Below, one piece after another: positions 43,385 through 53,314 of a stretch of 64,000 nucleotides of DNA. Source of the stretch: Chrysoporthe austroafricana (lineage: Eukaryota > Ascomycota > Sordariomycetes > Diaporthales > Cryphonectriaceae); the NCBI GenBank assembly GCA_001051155.2, contig JYIP02000007.1, forward strand, positions 2,544,342-2,608,341. Reading direction: 5' to 3'. The stretch's first letter is position 1. Each line of letters begins with the position of its first letter. Both the position numbers and the translations under genes were made by a program. The notes under the pieces were generated by a model, which made no database searches, had not been told where the DNA came from, and saw nothing but the letters and a program-made list of their open reading frames with translations.

Positions 43385-43990
43385 AGCGGCTACAGACCTT
43401 CGCTCTCTGCAAACCCACAGTCATAAGGCGCTCATCATATGTGATATTGCGTGCTTTCGCGCCACCGTGGAAGACTCGTAGCCAGTGGAGGCTTTCGAAA
43501 GCCTTGGCGGCCACAGCGACGATACTCCTCTCGCTGAGGCTACAGACGCACTAGGGTAGAGGTTTCCCCGCCAGCTGAAGGTGATCAGGTGCTCAAAAAC
43601 ACCCCCGTGTACAGCGGCGGCACGATAGTGGACCAAGGCATACGGGCATGGCTTTTCCCTGGACGGGGTGGAGCCAGTCGTGAACCTTCTCGTGCTGGGG
43701 CCCCCTGAGGTTTGTGCTTTCCACGCCCTTGGCGACGATCGTGTATCCGCAGGTGGACATACAGACCCTGGAAAAGCGCCCCGATGGATCCAGACAGGTA
43801 GAGCGGGGCGACGTCGGCGGCAGAACCGCGGTCTGCAGCCAAATGCGCGCGGAGGAGGCAGAGGAGCTCGCAGCGTGCCACGTGCCTTGATCCATGGCTG
43901 TGAGCACTAGTGCACCCCTTATCCATCGGCCCGCCATGTGCCAGCCCGAGAAGGCATTGATGGGTGCGCTACGGCCGCTCCTGTCGCCGG
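43385..43990 (-). pseudogene. relic paralogous to the C-terminal domain of the 53.3-kb kinase-like protein
   Basis: The minus strand keeps the motif order of the intact protein in broken frames: HQCLLGLAHGGPMDKGC (intact: QACLLGLKRGTPLDGNC), LYLSGSIGALFQ (LGLQGSRGELFK), CGYTIVAKGVES (YGYTFVAKGTVS), VQGKAMPVCLG (LQGNAVPVYLG), LITFSWRGN (LLMSWGGQ), and HWLRVFHGGAKARNITYDERLMTV (catalytic-loop region; intact: AHSDPRPANMLWNAERRRVM). Several frameshifts separate them. The HSD-type catalytic residues are altered to FHG. Confidence 0.7.
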
Positions 43991-45405
43991 GGATGTCTAG
44001 ATTCTACACACAGACGTGGTAGAAGACCGCAGCAGGTTTGTCTGTGAGAGAGCCCAAAGCTCCTCAGGTCTAGCCGGGAAATCTTGCCAGGGGACGATCC
44101 GCTGGGGGAAGATGCGGCCGGTGGGATCAGCCGCGTCGTCCTGCGTGCCAGAGAGCGATTCATGACCACGTTGGTGGCACGAGGCTGAGGTCCGGAGCAG
44201 CCTAAACTTTGCAGGTAGGGAGACGGGAGTAGGGATCATGGGTGATAGGAACAGTGAAAATGATAATGACGGTCGAAGATGCTGATTTCGAAGCGATTCA
44301 GCCGAGCTTCAACCCTTCGCCTCTCTCGGAACGACACAACATGCACCACAGGGTTGGGGTAGCTTAACAAGCGAAGTGGTTTACCAAATCCCAAGACGAG
44401 CCGCTACCTGGGTTGACTGCTGCTCCTAGACCTAGGAATCCACCTTGCTGATAGCTTGAAGTAGTTTCTCGGCAGTTGGCCTGTCACTTCGTGTGGAGAT
44501 GTGGGGACAACGCAGCTTTGCCACCAGGTGGGGCTATGGCGTACCAAGCAGAGTTCGGTGTGGGGACTATTACTACTAGACGTACTTACAAGAGCCATGT
44601 GCGCCCCGCAAATATACCTGGAAGGGAGGAGAGTTTAAGTATTACATCTTGTCTCCTGGCTGTACATCCGCGTATATAATGTAGAGGAAGGATAGATCTA
44701 GCATACAGGCGGGCACTGAATGTCCTTTTTATACCCTTACAACCGGCATTATTTTTTCCCGCTGACCTTATATCCGCCCGGCCTTCCCACAACATATGCA
44801 GCTGTTAGGGTGTCCGGCCTGAATATCAGACCCTCTGCGCTTTGGAAGAACGTAGTTACGAGCCGCTATAGTATGGATCTATGCCGATGCATGCTGTGGT
44901 CGATTGGATTTATGTTGGCAGTGCTATTCAGGGGATTACTTTGTATGCTTCTTCTGTACGGAAACTCGTGCTGAATCCCGTGTAGTGGCCATTAGTAGTG
45001 AGGCTGCTTGATCGAGAACCAAATACTTCGATTGACGGCTTAAGGATACCTGTGAGATCTATCTGACAGTAGGAAATGTTCCAATCTCATATATCCAGCT
45101 GTTCAGTCCTGTATCCTGGATCACTACCGCTCCATGTGCTGACCTCGCAGGGGGAAAGGGTAGGAAAAAGCAACTTCTCGGGGCTAATTTAGGATCAGCA
45201 GAACTTCCCCGCTTACTAACCTTTTCACGTTAACCCGATGGCGCTTGTTTGAGCCAGGAGATCAGAATGGTACTATGCTCGTCCGGCGGGGTCCAGGGAA
45301 CGAACAACGACGGAGCGAGTCCCAAGCGCCTCGAGGACGTCTACGAATGCCCATCATATCACGAGAATACCCATACCCGGCCCTCCAACGCTCGAATCCA
45401 GGCAC
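43991..45405. other. intergenic, no gene recognised
   Basis: Mixed composition with short frames only. A possible upstream part of the 43.4-kb relic may extend to about 44.2 kb on the minus strand without clear motifs. Confidence 0.35.
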
Positions 45406-46359
45406 ATGGCAGCTTCAGCAATGAGCGTTCCGCCCGAGGCTGACAATCCGGTGGCCGGTAGAGGGGAAGAGGATGACCCAGACTTCGAGCGGGACCTTCA
45501 GGAACTGTGGGCCCAGGGTATGGCGAACCTGAATAGAAAATCGAGCTTTATTGACCTCGTATGTCTTAAACCCCAGGCTTCTCCCCCCGCCCCGGCTAGC
45601 TCGTAGGTAATTACCGGGCGGAGACGGATGTCGACTGACCAGAGGTAGCTCAAGGACGATGTCTGCAACCTCCCGGGCCAATGCCCCACCCCGCCATCTA
45701 CCTTCTTCCTGACCAACCGCCCCTCGGTCTCCAACCCGTCCCCGACGCACCACCACCGTCTTGACCACGAGTGCCCGGCCGGCGCGGCGCACGAGCTCCA
45801 CTGCGTCTTCCCCTCGCCGCGGGTGCCGCTGTGCATCCTCCCGTGCACGGTTAAGCACACCTGCTGCGTCACCGGCGTGTGGCCGCGGAACAAGAACGTC
45901 AGCAGGCCGAGCACGGTCGTCCCGCTGTCCGACGGCGGCGGCGAGGGGGACAGCAGTGTCGTCGTCAGGGCAGGGCGGGCGGTGGCCGTTATCGAGCCGA
46001 CGGGGCACGAGTTCGCCGACCTGCCCGTCGAGGTCAGGCCGATGGGCTTCGACGCTACGTGGAACAACGACGAGATCGGCCGGAGGCTGTACGGCGTCTA
46101 CGAGAGGGATGACGTCGTGGGCGGCGAGTGGATCTCCGCCACGGCGAGCCTGGACGGGACCGCGGGGGGTCTCAGTTGGGGCTTGTCCGACATGCTGCCG
46201 CCGGCGCCAGCGGGGGGTGTCACGAGGAGAGCGACGACGAGCCTGATGCTGTGGCGTCAGCATCTTCTAGCCGCGGGGCGAAGAGGCCGCGGCTTGGCTA
46301 ATTATCCGGGACACGGCTCGATTGGTATTGACATTCAACCATGTAGGTATCTCGTGTGA
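45406..46359 (+). CDS. two-exon hypothetical protein, 287 aa
   Basis: Exon 1 is 45406-45558 and exon 2 is 45649-46359. The 90-nt intron has an ideal GTATGT donor, a GACTGACC branch region and a GGTAG acceptor, phase 0. Splicing joins SSFIDL to LKDDVCNLPGQC. The start at 45406 has the context GCAC-ATG-GCA. The N-terminus is acidic (GEEDDPDFERDLQELW). Exon 2 has a His/Cys-rich part (HHHRLDHEC, HELHCVF, CILPCTVKHTCCV) and then a conserved-looking acidic segment (VEVRPMGFDATWNNDEIG). No signal peptide or membrane segment was found. The function is not recognised. The Cys/His cluster could bind metal, but this is speculative. Confidence 0.6.
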
Positions 46360-46830
46360 AGTGAACAGCATTACGGACTGCGATTAGGGAAGACGGCTAC
46401 TTTTCGCCAGAGAGGACTCCTTCCCTTCGCACTGGGAGAAGTGTCGCCCGTCTAGTGTCCTAGTCGCCGAGACACCTTCGGTTTCAGTCGCTGAAGATAT
46501 ACGGTCTATTGAGATGGGGAAGACGGTTCAGGTTTAGAATGAAGCTCCATCTCTGTACTGTCGTTTTCTCTTCCGTCCTTTTGTTAGGGTAGAGGAGATC
46601 AATTGGCAGCTAGAGCTCTCCTCCACTTAGCATTATATATGCCCTGATTTATTATTCTGAGCCCCTTGTGGGGCGCGAGCGCCTTCATCACAGCCAGGTC
46701 CTGTCACACGTGGGCACCTGCCATCGATTGCACCCGGCATAAGATCTTTGTTTGTCTGTAGATGTGACATCGTATCAAGTTCGCAGCAAATCCAGACCAC
46801 GGCCGCAGATGGCCTTTTCTGCTAGCCTCG
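46360..46830. other. 3' flank and AT-rising region
   Basis: There is no gene. Composition becomes AT-richer toward the transposon remnant. Confidence 0.35.
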
Positions 46831-47003
46831 AGGATCTGATGAGCTTCATTCTCGGTATACGGTTTCATTGGATAATAATAGAGATACTGTAATAGTATAA
46901 AGCCATCCGAATAGAAAATAGTAGAGAAAATAAAAAGTATATAGGGGTAGTTGAATTGGCGGTATGGCTGGCCAGGGTAGCTTGCTAAGGGGGTGGCCCA
47001 CTT
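46831..47003 (-). mobile_element. solo end of a pogo-like element
   Basis: Read on the minus strand from 47003, the sequence AGTGGGCCACCCCC...CTGGCCAGCCATACCGCCAATTCAACTACCCC resembles the end at 61.0 kb (GCCAGCCATATCGCCAATACAACCCC). It is bounded by TA. The inner part is AT-rich and non-coding, and the left limit is arbitrary. Confidence 0.5.
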
Positions 47004-47034
47004 ATAGGTGCTCTGACTTCATGCTCCCCAGGGC

Positions 47035-47275
47035 GCGAAGACCTCGCCGTGGAAAGCCTTCCGCCCAGAAGAATGGGGGATCCTCTGAGGGGGTTCTCAT
47101 GCACTACAGCAGCTCCCGCTCTCTGAGGTTACGACCAGGCATCGCCCGTACATATTCGTCTTCCCGAAGCACTTATGCTAGGCTTTAGCCCGAGGTGTCC
47201 CAGCGCGTATGCTGGCCAAATCTCTCGCCCGAGGCCGCCTGGCGCGTTTCCTGGCGACGTATCTCGGCGTATCCC
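47035..47275 (+). repeat. dispersed repeat, copy A
   Basis: About 240 bp are homologous to 50125-50360. Over the best-aligned 62 bases (47099-47160 versus 50199-50260) I count about ten differences, all transitions but one. This is the pattern expected when both copies have been hit by C-to-T mutation on either strand. Confidence 0.75.
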
Positions 47276-48003
47276 TCAGAACTATGTATTCGTATATATT
47301 CGAAAATTCATTCATTCATTCATTCATAGCCCTTACCAGAATTAAAAACCAACGCGTAGACCAGCGCTTGGGTGAGATTTAACTCGGTCCGATCGTTCCC
47401 GACTATCTTTTACGTTGTTATATGTATCCGACTAAGCATATGGTTGCCACCATTCGCAATAATTTCCATAACAACCAGATTGCTGGTAAGAAGCTACGTT
47501 GAGACTGTTCAATTTTTCCCGCTTCATAAGTAAGCCCTGCCAAGATAAGGAAAGAGGGATATAGCAAACGCGAGATTGTCATCAATGCGGGTAAAACTGG
47601 GGACTCTGGATAGGGACGCGCGGCCATCAAGGTATGGGTGTAGGTTTTGCGTTGAGAAGGAAGGGTCTTTAAGGTTAATGAGACTCCGTTGTGCAGCTCT
47701 CCCCGCTATCCAAATCCAATAGTCTCTACCACGTCGATAATCGTCTCAAAACCAACGGGCGTCTTGATTCTTCGTTGTTCGTCCACCTTCTTCCTTCTTC
47801 TAGTACTAGTGACCTTTAATGAGGAGGTCTCTTATAGATGAACCATCAAAGAGCTTAAAACTGGTAAAATCTGCTTGTCACATCCTTGCGTCAGACTGCT
47901 GCTTTCTTCGCGCAAGCAAACCTTGTATGATGAGGAAGAGAAGGAAATCCACGTACATATGGTGTCCGAAGTCCCGTATGCCTGAATAAGTAACTCCTCA
48001 AAG
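47276..48003. other. AT-rich intergenic with (ATTC)n microsatellite
   Basis: An ATTC tetranucleotide repeat lies at about 47305-47327. No gene was recognised in the rest. Confidence 0.4.
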
Positions 48004-49444
48004 TCATCTCGACGTTATAACAGGCGCAGGTGTTTGTAAGATACTTTCTGCTGAGATGTTGCCACAACGGTTCAAGACGCCTTCTTCTTGACTTTGGCTC
48101 TTTCTGCGGGCGCTTGGCGTATCTTGCAACATAATTCTCTCGTTCTTCTCGGTTCTATTATCGAGGAATCTTTGCTTGAAGCGATGCCAGATATTCCCCT
48201 TACCAAGGCTTTCGTTCCACTGGTCAGATTTGGATTCTGATTCGGGCAGTGTTTAATAACCATACAAATAGTTTTATCTCACAGCAAAGAAACTGAACTT
48301 ACCAATCAGCGCTTGACCACACTCAGCCACTATTGAAAGGAGAAGTACTAGCGCAAAAATTTGTCCAAAGCCCCACTAGTTCAATGATTCTAACAAATAA
48401 GACTCATTGGAAGCACGAAGGGCATATAGCATATACCCGTGGACTGGGCATTGAACCAGGGTGATCATGAGCAGATTCATCGATACATCTATCGGAGTTT
48501 GATATGAGATGAATTTACGGAAGAGTAGTCGAAATCTACCTTTGAGCGGGTTGGTAACTTTTGCTGACAATGCTGGGACTGTGAGGTTATAAGGTTAAAG
48601 ATAGTGCCGCGATAAAATATAGGCTAGTCACGCCTAAATAAATTTCGTCCACATAAGGATGAGCATCATACGTGGTCGACACGGTTGTTGTGTGGTAGCA
48701 CGCTCCAGCACGGTTACTATTACAGTAATGAAGTTGGAGACCAAAAATAATAATAAAGGCACAAAGGATCACGCGGAACAATGATATGCTGGACTCGTTG
48801 GAGATGACAGCCATAGCTGCGCATGCAGATACACTAAGCAACAATAAGCAATCTTAATAACCATAATGTATGAAATATTGACTGTTCGGGCTTAAAAGAG
48901 GGGGGGCGCATACCCCGTAAAATTGACTGTATCATAAACAATATGTAAATGATAAAGTCCAGTGTGTCATGTTGAGCGATTGCACCGGCTAATAAGGAGA
49001 TTCCTGCATTTACTTGTCATTATTAAAAGAAAGGATAAGGGAAATGATGTACATATTCGCCTTTAATAACCTACCGTTAAGGACTTGAGTATCACTTATT
49101 GTGCAGAGTATCCGATTGATGAGTCTTTGTGAGGATTCTAACCTTTTTCTCCTCTTGAGGTCCCGGTCAGTAGTAGAGTTTTGGTGGTGATAGCCTAGGA
49201 CCTCTAATTTGATCAACTTGAGAAAAAAGTTGAAGAGTTGGATGAGCAAGTGTGTGGTCCCTGTGAGCTTCACTTCAATAATCGCGGACCAAACAGACAG
49301 AAAGAACGAAAGATCGCCTTGGATTACGAACGATAGTATGATCTTCAGCGAATTAGTAACAATCTTGCAAAGAGGAACAAAATAATTACTAACTCCTGCA
49401 CCCGCTATATCAGAGTTGGTGCTGCCTACGTCCTTGCATGCCAT
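48004..49444 (-). CDS. multi-exon membrane protein (DIAGxGV / WxFGQ fungal family)
   Basis: The minus strand starts with MACKDVGSTNSDIAGAGV, the N-terminal signature I recall for a fungal multi-pass membrane family. It ends near WGFGQIFALVLLLSIVAE, matching that family's C-terminal WTFGQ segment. Resolved parts: exon 1 49444-49075, intron 49004-49074 (GTAGGT, TGCAG), exon 2 49003-48914 (LLAGAIAQHDTLDFIIYILF), intron 48853-48913 (GTATGC, TTAAG), and exon 3 from 48852 (LLSVSACAAMAVISNES, SLFRVILCAFIIIFGLQLH). Phase is kept at these junctions. Later exons are visible (KVTNPLKGRFRLLF) but not fully resolved. A TAG before WGFGQ may be the acceptor of a further intron (donor GTATAT near 48434) or a real stop. 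A GTAAGT donor follows ECGQALIG, and the last exon runs to TGA at 48004. Function unknown. Confidence 0.5.
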
Positions 49445-50124
49445 CGTGAGCTGTAGAGATGTGAAGACCAGGGAAATTTAATATTAAGTATCGTGTTACA
49501 GTTTTGAGGAAGACGCAAGTCTGATAAATATACAAGCCCACAAGTAGAAAGAGAGAAATTTTATATTTTGTTATAAGATAAGAAATTGTCAACCCTAAGA
49601 TCGTGTTTATGGTGGCGGAGGGTGTGCATGGTTACGATAGATCGGCCGTACGGATTCCCGGCTATTACCCAATTACCGAAGGAGAGGATACGAAGTACTA
49701 CTGCCACGTCATTCAGGGCGTTTCTTTAGAGTACCTGATGGCAGAGACAAATGAACGACACATCGGTTGACCAAGAATGTCTACGACACATGAGTGCCTG
49801 CGCACTTCTAGCAGATCTGCTCGGCCCTCGACCAACTACCTACGTCATCTATTGCAAGCACGAGAAACTTTACAACAGTAGAGAAATTAATTTGGCAAAG
49901 TTGATGTGGTTAATTGGTCCAACCGTTATTATTGATGTATCATGCTCGGTATCAACTGCCCGCTTCTGATCGAGGAATGCCTCAGATCGCGAAATTCTGT
50001 GTCCAGACACAGAATTTGGATGCCTCTGTTGGGTATCCCTGCTAGGCCTGGCTAGCGTACGCACGGACCAAGAGTTCCACCTAACTTCTCGAGGCGACCT
50101 TTCTTCTTGTTTCCCACTTTGCGG
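49445..50124. other. AT-rich flank, no gene
   Basis: This is probably the promoter side of the minus-strand membrane-protein gene. There are no further recognisable features. A G-run and an A-run sit at 50159-50180, just inside the next repeat. Confidence 0.35.
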
Positions 50125-50470
50125 GCGAAGACCTTGCTGTGGCGGGCCTTCCGCCCAGAAAAAAAAAAGGGGGGGGGGGTGGCTCCTGGAGGGTCTTTAT
50201 GCACTGCAGCAACGCCCGCTTTCTGAGGTTATAGCCAGGTATCGCCTGCACATGTTCGTCCTCCCCGAGTCCTCATGCCAGGCTCTGGCCAGAGGTGTTC
50301 TACCACGCTTGCTGGCCCGCCCGGCGCGTCTGCTGGCGACATTGTCTCGGCATGTCCCCCCTGCTGGTGCTGTCGAGGCGGTGGTGGGTCTGTCCCCGCA
50401 CCCCCCCAAACCGACTTTTTGGAGAAGGGGCTCTGGCGGGATAACAGCACAAAGCAGCACATGCTGACTT
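50125..50470 (+). repeat. dispersed repeat, copy B, with extra 3' segment
   Basis: 50125-50360 is homologous to 47035-47275. The following CCTGCTGGTGCTGTCGAGGCGG segment recurs at about 62866-62887. CTTTTTGGAGAAGG...TCTGGCGGG at 50417-50440 recurs near 16.61-16.64 kb. The sites appear to be pieces of one repeat family. Confidence 0.65.
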
Positions 50471-51016
50471 GGATCTCGTCACAGTTGGCCCGATCTGTCA
50501 CCGAATGCTGAGATACCCGTAGTCGAAGTGGAACAGTCTGCCGCGCCCCGACATCGACGAGGTTCTCCAGCATGCACCCTGGGGCCCGCTGCTGTCCAGA
50601 CTCCCGGACGTTGATCAGAAAAGCATCGTTCTAGGTCTTGAGGTGGGGGGGGGTGGCGTGGGTGGCGCCTGGAGGGCTGCTGTCGGCATGGCATGGTGCG
50701 TGTAGGATAGGGCGTGGCGGCTGTATAGCACCACAGTAGGGTAGGTAAGAAACAAAAGAGGCCTCGGTCAGCTAAGGGTGAGGTGCGTACAGAACAGAAA
50801 TTTTTCATAAGTACCATACGAGATTGATTTACAGAAGAGGTCAGGCAGTGAAATCCCCATATCTCCTGATGATGTGGCTCGCGGTCCCTCTCTGTACTCC
50901 CCTCTCCCACCCTGATCATGACCGGCCGACCCACTGGCAGACAGCATTCTCATGCCTCTTACACCCGCGATGAATAGGGTCGCGTGGCTCTGTTCCTTTG
51001 GACTTGATGGTGTAGT
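50471..51016. other. intergenic, no gene supported
   Basis: Short frames only. There is a G-run at 50646-50652. Confidence 0.35.
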
Positions 51017-51236
51017 CACGTGGGCAAGGTGGACACTGCTGCCCTCACGTGGCCTTGATTGTGTTAATTATCCCGTGGAATGGGTGAAGAATGCTGCTCT
51101 TGCACGAACAATCTAGAACCGTTCAGTGATATATAATAATACATGCACGTGAATATTCCACAGCTGTCCACTAATTATATAATAAATCTCAGTGAACAAT
51201 CTAGAACCTTTCAGTGACATATAATACATCCACGTG
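51017..51236. promoter_or_regulatory. cluster of four CACGTG palindromes
   Basis: CACGTG occurs at 51017-51022, 51046-51051, 51146-51151 and 51231-51236. This hexamer is the core site of bHLH factors (Pho4, Cbf1 and SREBP types in fungi). The last two copies lie in equivalent positions of the tandem repeat at 51106-51303. The cluster is upstream of the small gene at 51391 or 51553. Confidence 0.55.
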
Positions 51237-51303
51237 ACAGCCGTCCACCAATCATATAATAAATCTCGGTGAACGATCTAGAGCCATTTAATATATAATA
51301 CAG
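51106..51303. repeat. 2.4 tandem copies of an ~80-bp upstream repeat
   Basis: Units start at 51106 (88 bp), 51194 (77 bp) and 51271 (partial), each beginning GAACAATCTAGAACC or a variant. They contain ATATAATA and, in the two full units, CACGTGA. Confidence 0.85.
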
Positions 51304-51390
51304 AGACACACACCCCCAATTCCCAACCCGTCTTACAACTATTTAATATCAGCACCTAACACACCACGACTAGATCGTCTATCAGCTATA

Positions 51391-51857
51391 GTGTTGGGGG
51401 CGCCAGCTGCTATTCTCGACCAGCTGCTATTCTCGACCAGCTGCTATTCTCGACCAGCATCACCGCTCCTTTCGGCCAGCATCGCCGCCCCCGGCAGCCC
51501 TCACCTCCTCGCCACTGCACCCCTCCTCGCCAGTCCTCCCTTGTGGGCTGCTATGGGGTGGTATCTGTTCTCTGCGAGGAGCCCAGACAAGCCAATCAAT
51601 GCTTGGGTCTTGGGTCTTCATGACGGACAATGGGCCGCGCCTCCTGCGCTGCTCCTCGTGACGACCAGCACACAACCGGTAAGGAACCCTGCCCCTTCCC
51701 CTTTCCTTCTCTACGTCTCCTGACTTTGTTTCTTCCCTCTATGCAGGCCAGAATACTATCAACGACCACCAATTGCGTCGCCTATTTCAGGATTCGGCGA
51801 GGCGAGGACCGTCGCCCGCCCCGCCTGCAAATACAAATACAGCGCGGTGGCTATTAG
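51391..51857 (+). CDS. possible small two-exon gene
   Basis: Exon 1 ends at 51678 and exon 2 is 51747-51857. The 68-nt intron has a GTAAGG donor, a CTGAC branch site and a TGCAG acceptor. The first ATG is at 51391, but the 17-bp repeats that follow it make the ATG at 51553 (MGWYLFSARSPDKPINAWVL) the more likely start. That gives 78 aa ending QIQIQRGGY; from 51391 it would be 132 aa. No signal peptide or domain was recognised. The downstream broken gene at 51.9-52.7 kb may originally have been part of the same gene. Confidence 0.4.
51403..51453. repeat. three perfect 17-bp tandem repeats
   Basis: CCAGCTGCTATTCTCGA is repeated three times without change (51403, 51420, 51437). The unit is not a multiple of three, which suggests that it lies in a 5' leader and not in coding sequence. 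Confidence 0.9.
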
Positions 51858-51900
51858 GGCCGTGGCAAAACCCACGGCCCAGGGACGGCCTCGGGCTCTA

Positions 51901-52712
51901 TCATGGGTCCCCCCTATTCAAGGTGGCGACGCCCGCTAACAAGATCTTGCGCGCCGCGAGCTTCTTGGGTCCGACCGCACATGACTTCACAGTCTTTGCT
52001 GTCAAGAGTTGCCAGAGGTACCTGGACTCCGTAATGGTCCCGTTGTTCAAGGTGGTCACGCCCGCCAACAAGATCGGTGCGATGCAGTGGCTGCACCAGG
52101 CGGTGCGCGTGGACCTCGGGGCCAACGGGGTCAAGGAGGCGGTGGGCCGGCTGGAGGCCCTGGTNCAACAAGATCGGTGCGATGCAGTGGCTGCACCAGG
52201 CGGTGCGCGTGGACCTCGGGGCCAACGGGGTCAAGGAGGCGGTGGGCCGGCTGGAGGCCCTGGTCCGGGACCCCCGCGCCGCGCCCGCGGTGCGGACCGT
52301 CATGGCAGACATCGCCGCTTGCTGAGCCGCGGTCCAGTACCGCGGTCACGACTATCCGGAGGCCGACAAGGCCGCCCTCCGCGATGACTTGGGACACCTG
52401 TGCAACCCCAACGCACATCCTCTGTTCATGAGCTGCCTCATCGAGCAGAGCCTGGTGTCCTCAGTCATCCGGATGGATGCGGTCATCAGCGCGAAGAAGG
52501 ATAGTCATTTCTGGCGGCACCGGCATGACGACCACACGGGATATCCTCTTCAAGATATTAAGACTTTCGATGTACATATTTATCATCGGTATTCTGAGCG
52601 CTGGCTGGGAACGGAAATGGAAATTGGACTTTATCGAACAGAGCCTGGAGTCCTCGGCCATCTGCACGGGCGCTTTGGATCAGCACATGATGGCGGTTCT
52701 CCTAGCTGCTGA
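51901..52712 (+). pseudogene. broken gene with internal repeats
   Basis: A frame rich in helical residues (VPLFKVVTPANKIGAMQWL, AVRVDLGANGVKEAVGRLEAL, HDYPEADKAALRDDLGHL, CLIEQSLVSSVIRMDAV) is interrupted by a TGA at 52322 after ADIAAC and continues open beyond it. The stretch PLFKV(A/V)TPANKI occurs twice about 130 bp apart, and a second IEQSL(V/E)SS motif follows at about 52632. The single N at 52165 with its 99-bp repeat shifts the frame as assembled. Removing the presumed artefact restores continuity. No family was recognised. Confidence 0.45.
52066..52264. repeat. 99-bp perfect repeat around a single N (probable contig-overlap artefact)
   Basis: Positions 52066-52164 are repeated exactly at 52166-52264, with only the N at 52165 between. 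The repeat is identical base for base and introduces a frame change into an otherwise continuous reading frame, as an unmerged overlap would. Confidence 0.9.
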
Positions 52713-53173
52713 AGGCGAGCTTGCAGTTAATCCTGCAATCCCTCATCGCAGACAGGTTGGCCAATATCTCGCCGACTACTATATCCACAACCGCGACCGC
52801 AATACCCGCATTAACGACCGGCGGTTCATTCTGCCATGAGCCTGAACATTACGAAGGGCCCCAAAGCAAAACTGGCTATGAAGCCCGGAATCAGCCCCAG
52901 GACGCGCAAGTAGGGGCGCATAGGGTGTAAATTTCGTCATTCTAGGGCCACCAGGCAGATTCTTTCGATTGGACAACAATAACAAGAGACATTGTGTGAA
53001 AAAGGTTAAGTGCTGTTGTGAAAAAAATCTCAAGAGACGCTGTGAAAAATCTTCAAAGATGTTGTCAGAAATTTTAAGTGATGTTGTGAGAAAGGCCTTT
53101 TGACAAAGCCTTACAAAAAAGGGACAATTTGTAAAGGTGCAGTGGCACGCTGTACCTGCCATGCAGCCCAGGA

Positions 53174-53180
53174 TATATAG
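53174..53180 (+). promoter_or_regulatory. TATA box of the 53315 gene
   Basis: TATATAG lies 141 nt before the ATG at 53315, at a normal distance for a fungal promoter. The leader between is A/C-rich near the start (ACAACATAACAAACCCAGC). Confidence 0.45.
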
Positions 53181-53314
53181 TTGCGCCTTCGAGTCGCCCG
53201 TCCTGTTACTCTGTGCTTGAAGGGCTGCGATAACTCTTACATGACAAGTTTTGACAAGTCACAGATTGTGCGACACAACATAACAAACCCAGCACAATAA
53301 GCCAATACAGCACA

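Noticed and set aside
16..46360. Identical 16-mer AGGTATCTCGTGTGAA at 16-31 and 46345-46360
   Set aside because: The flanks do not match. About one such pair is expected by chance in 64 kb.
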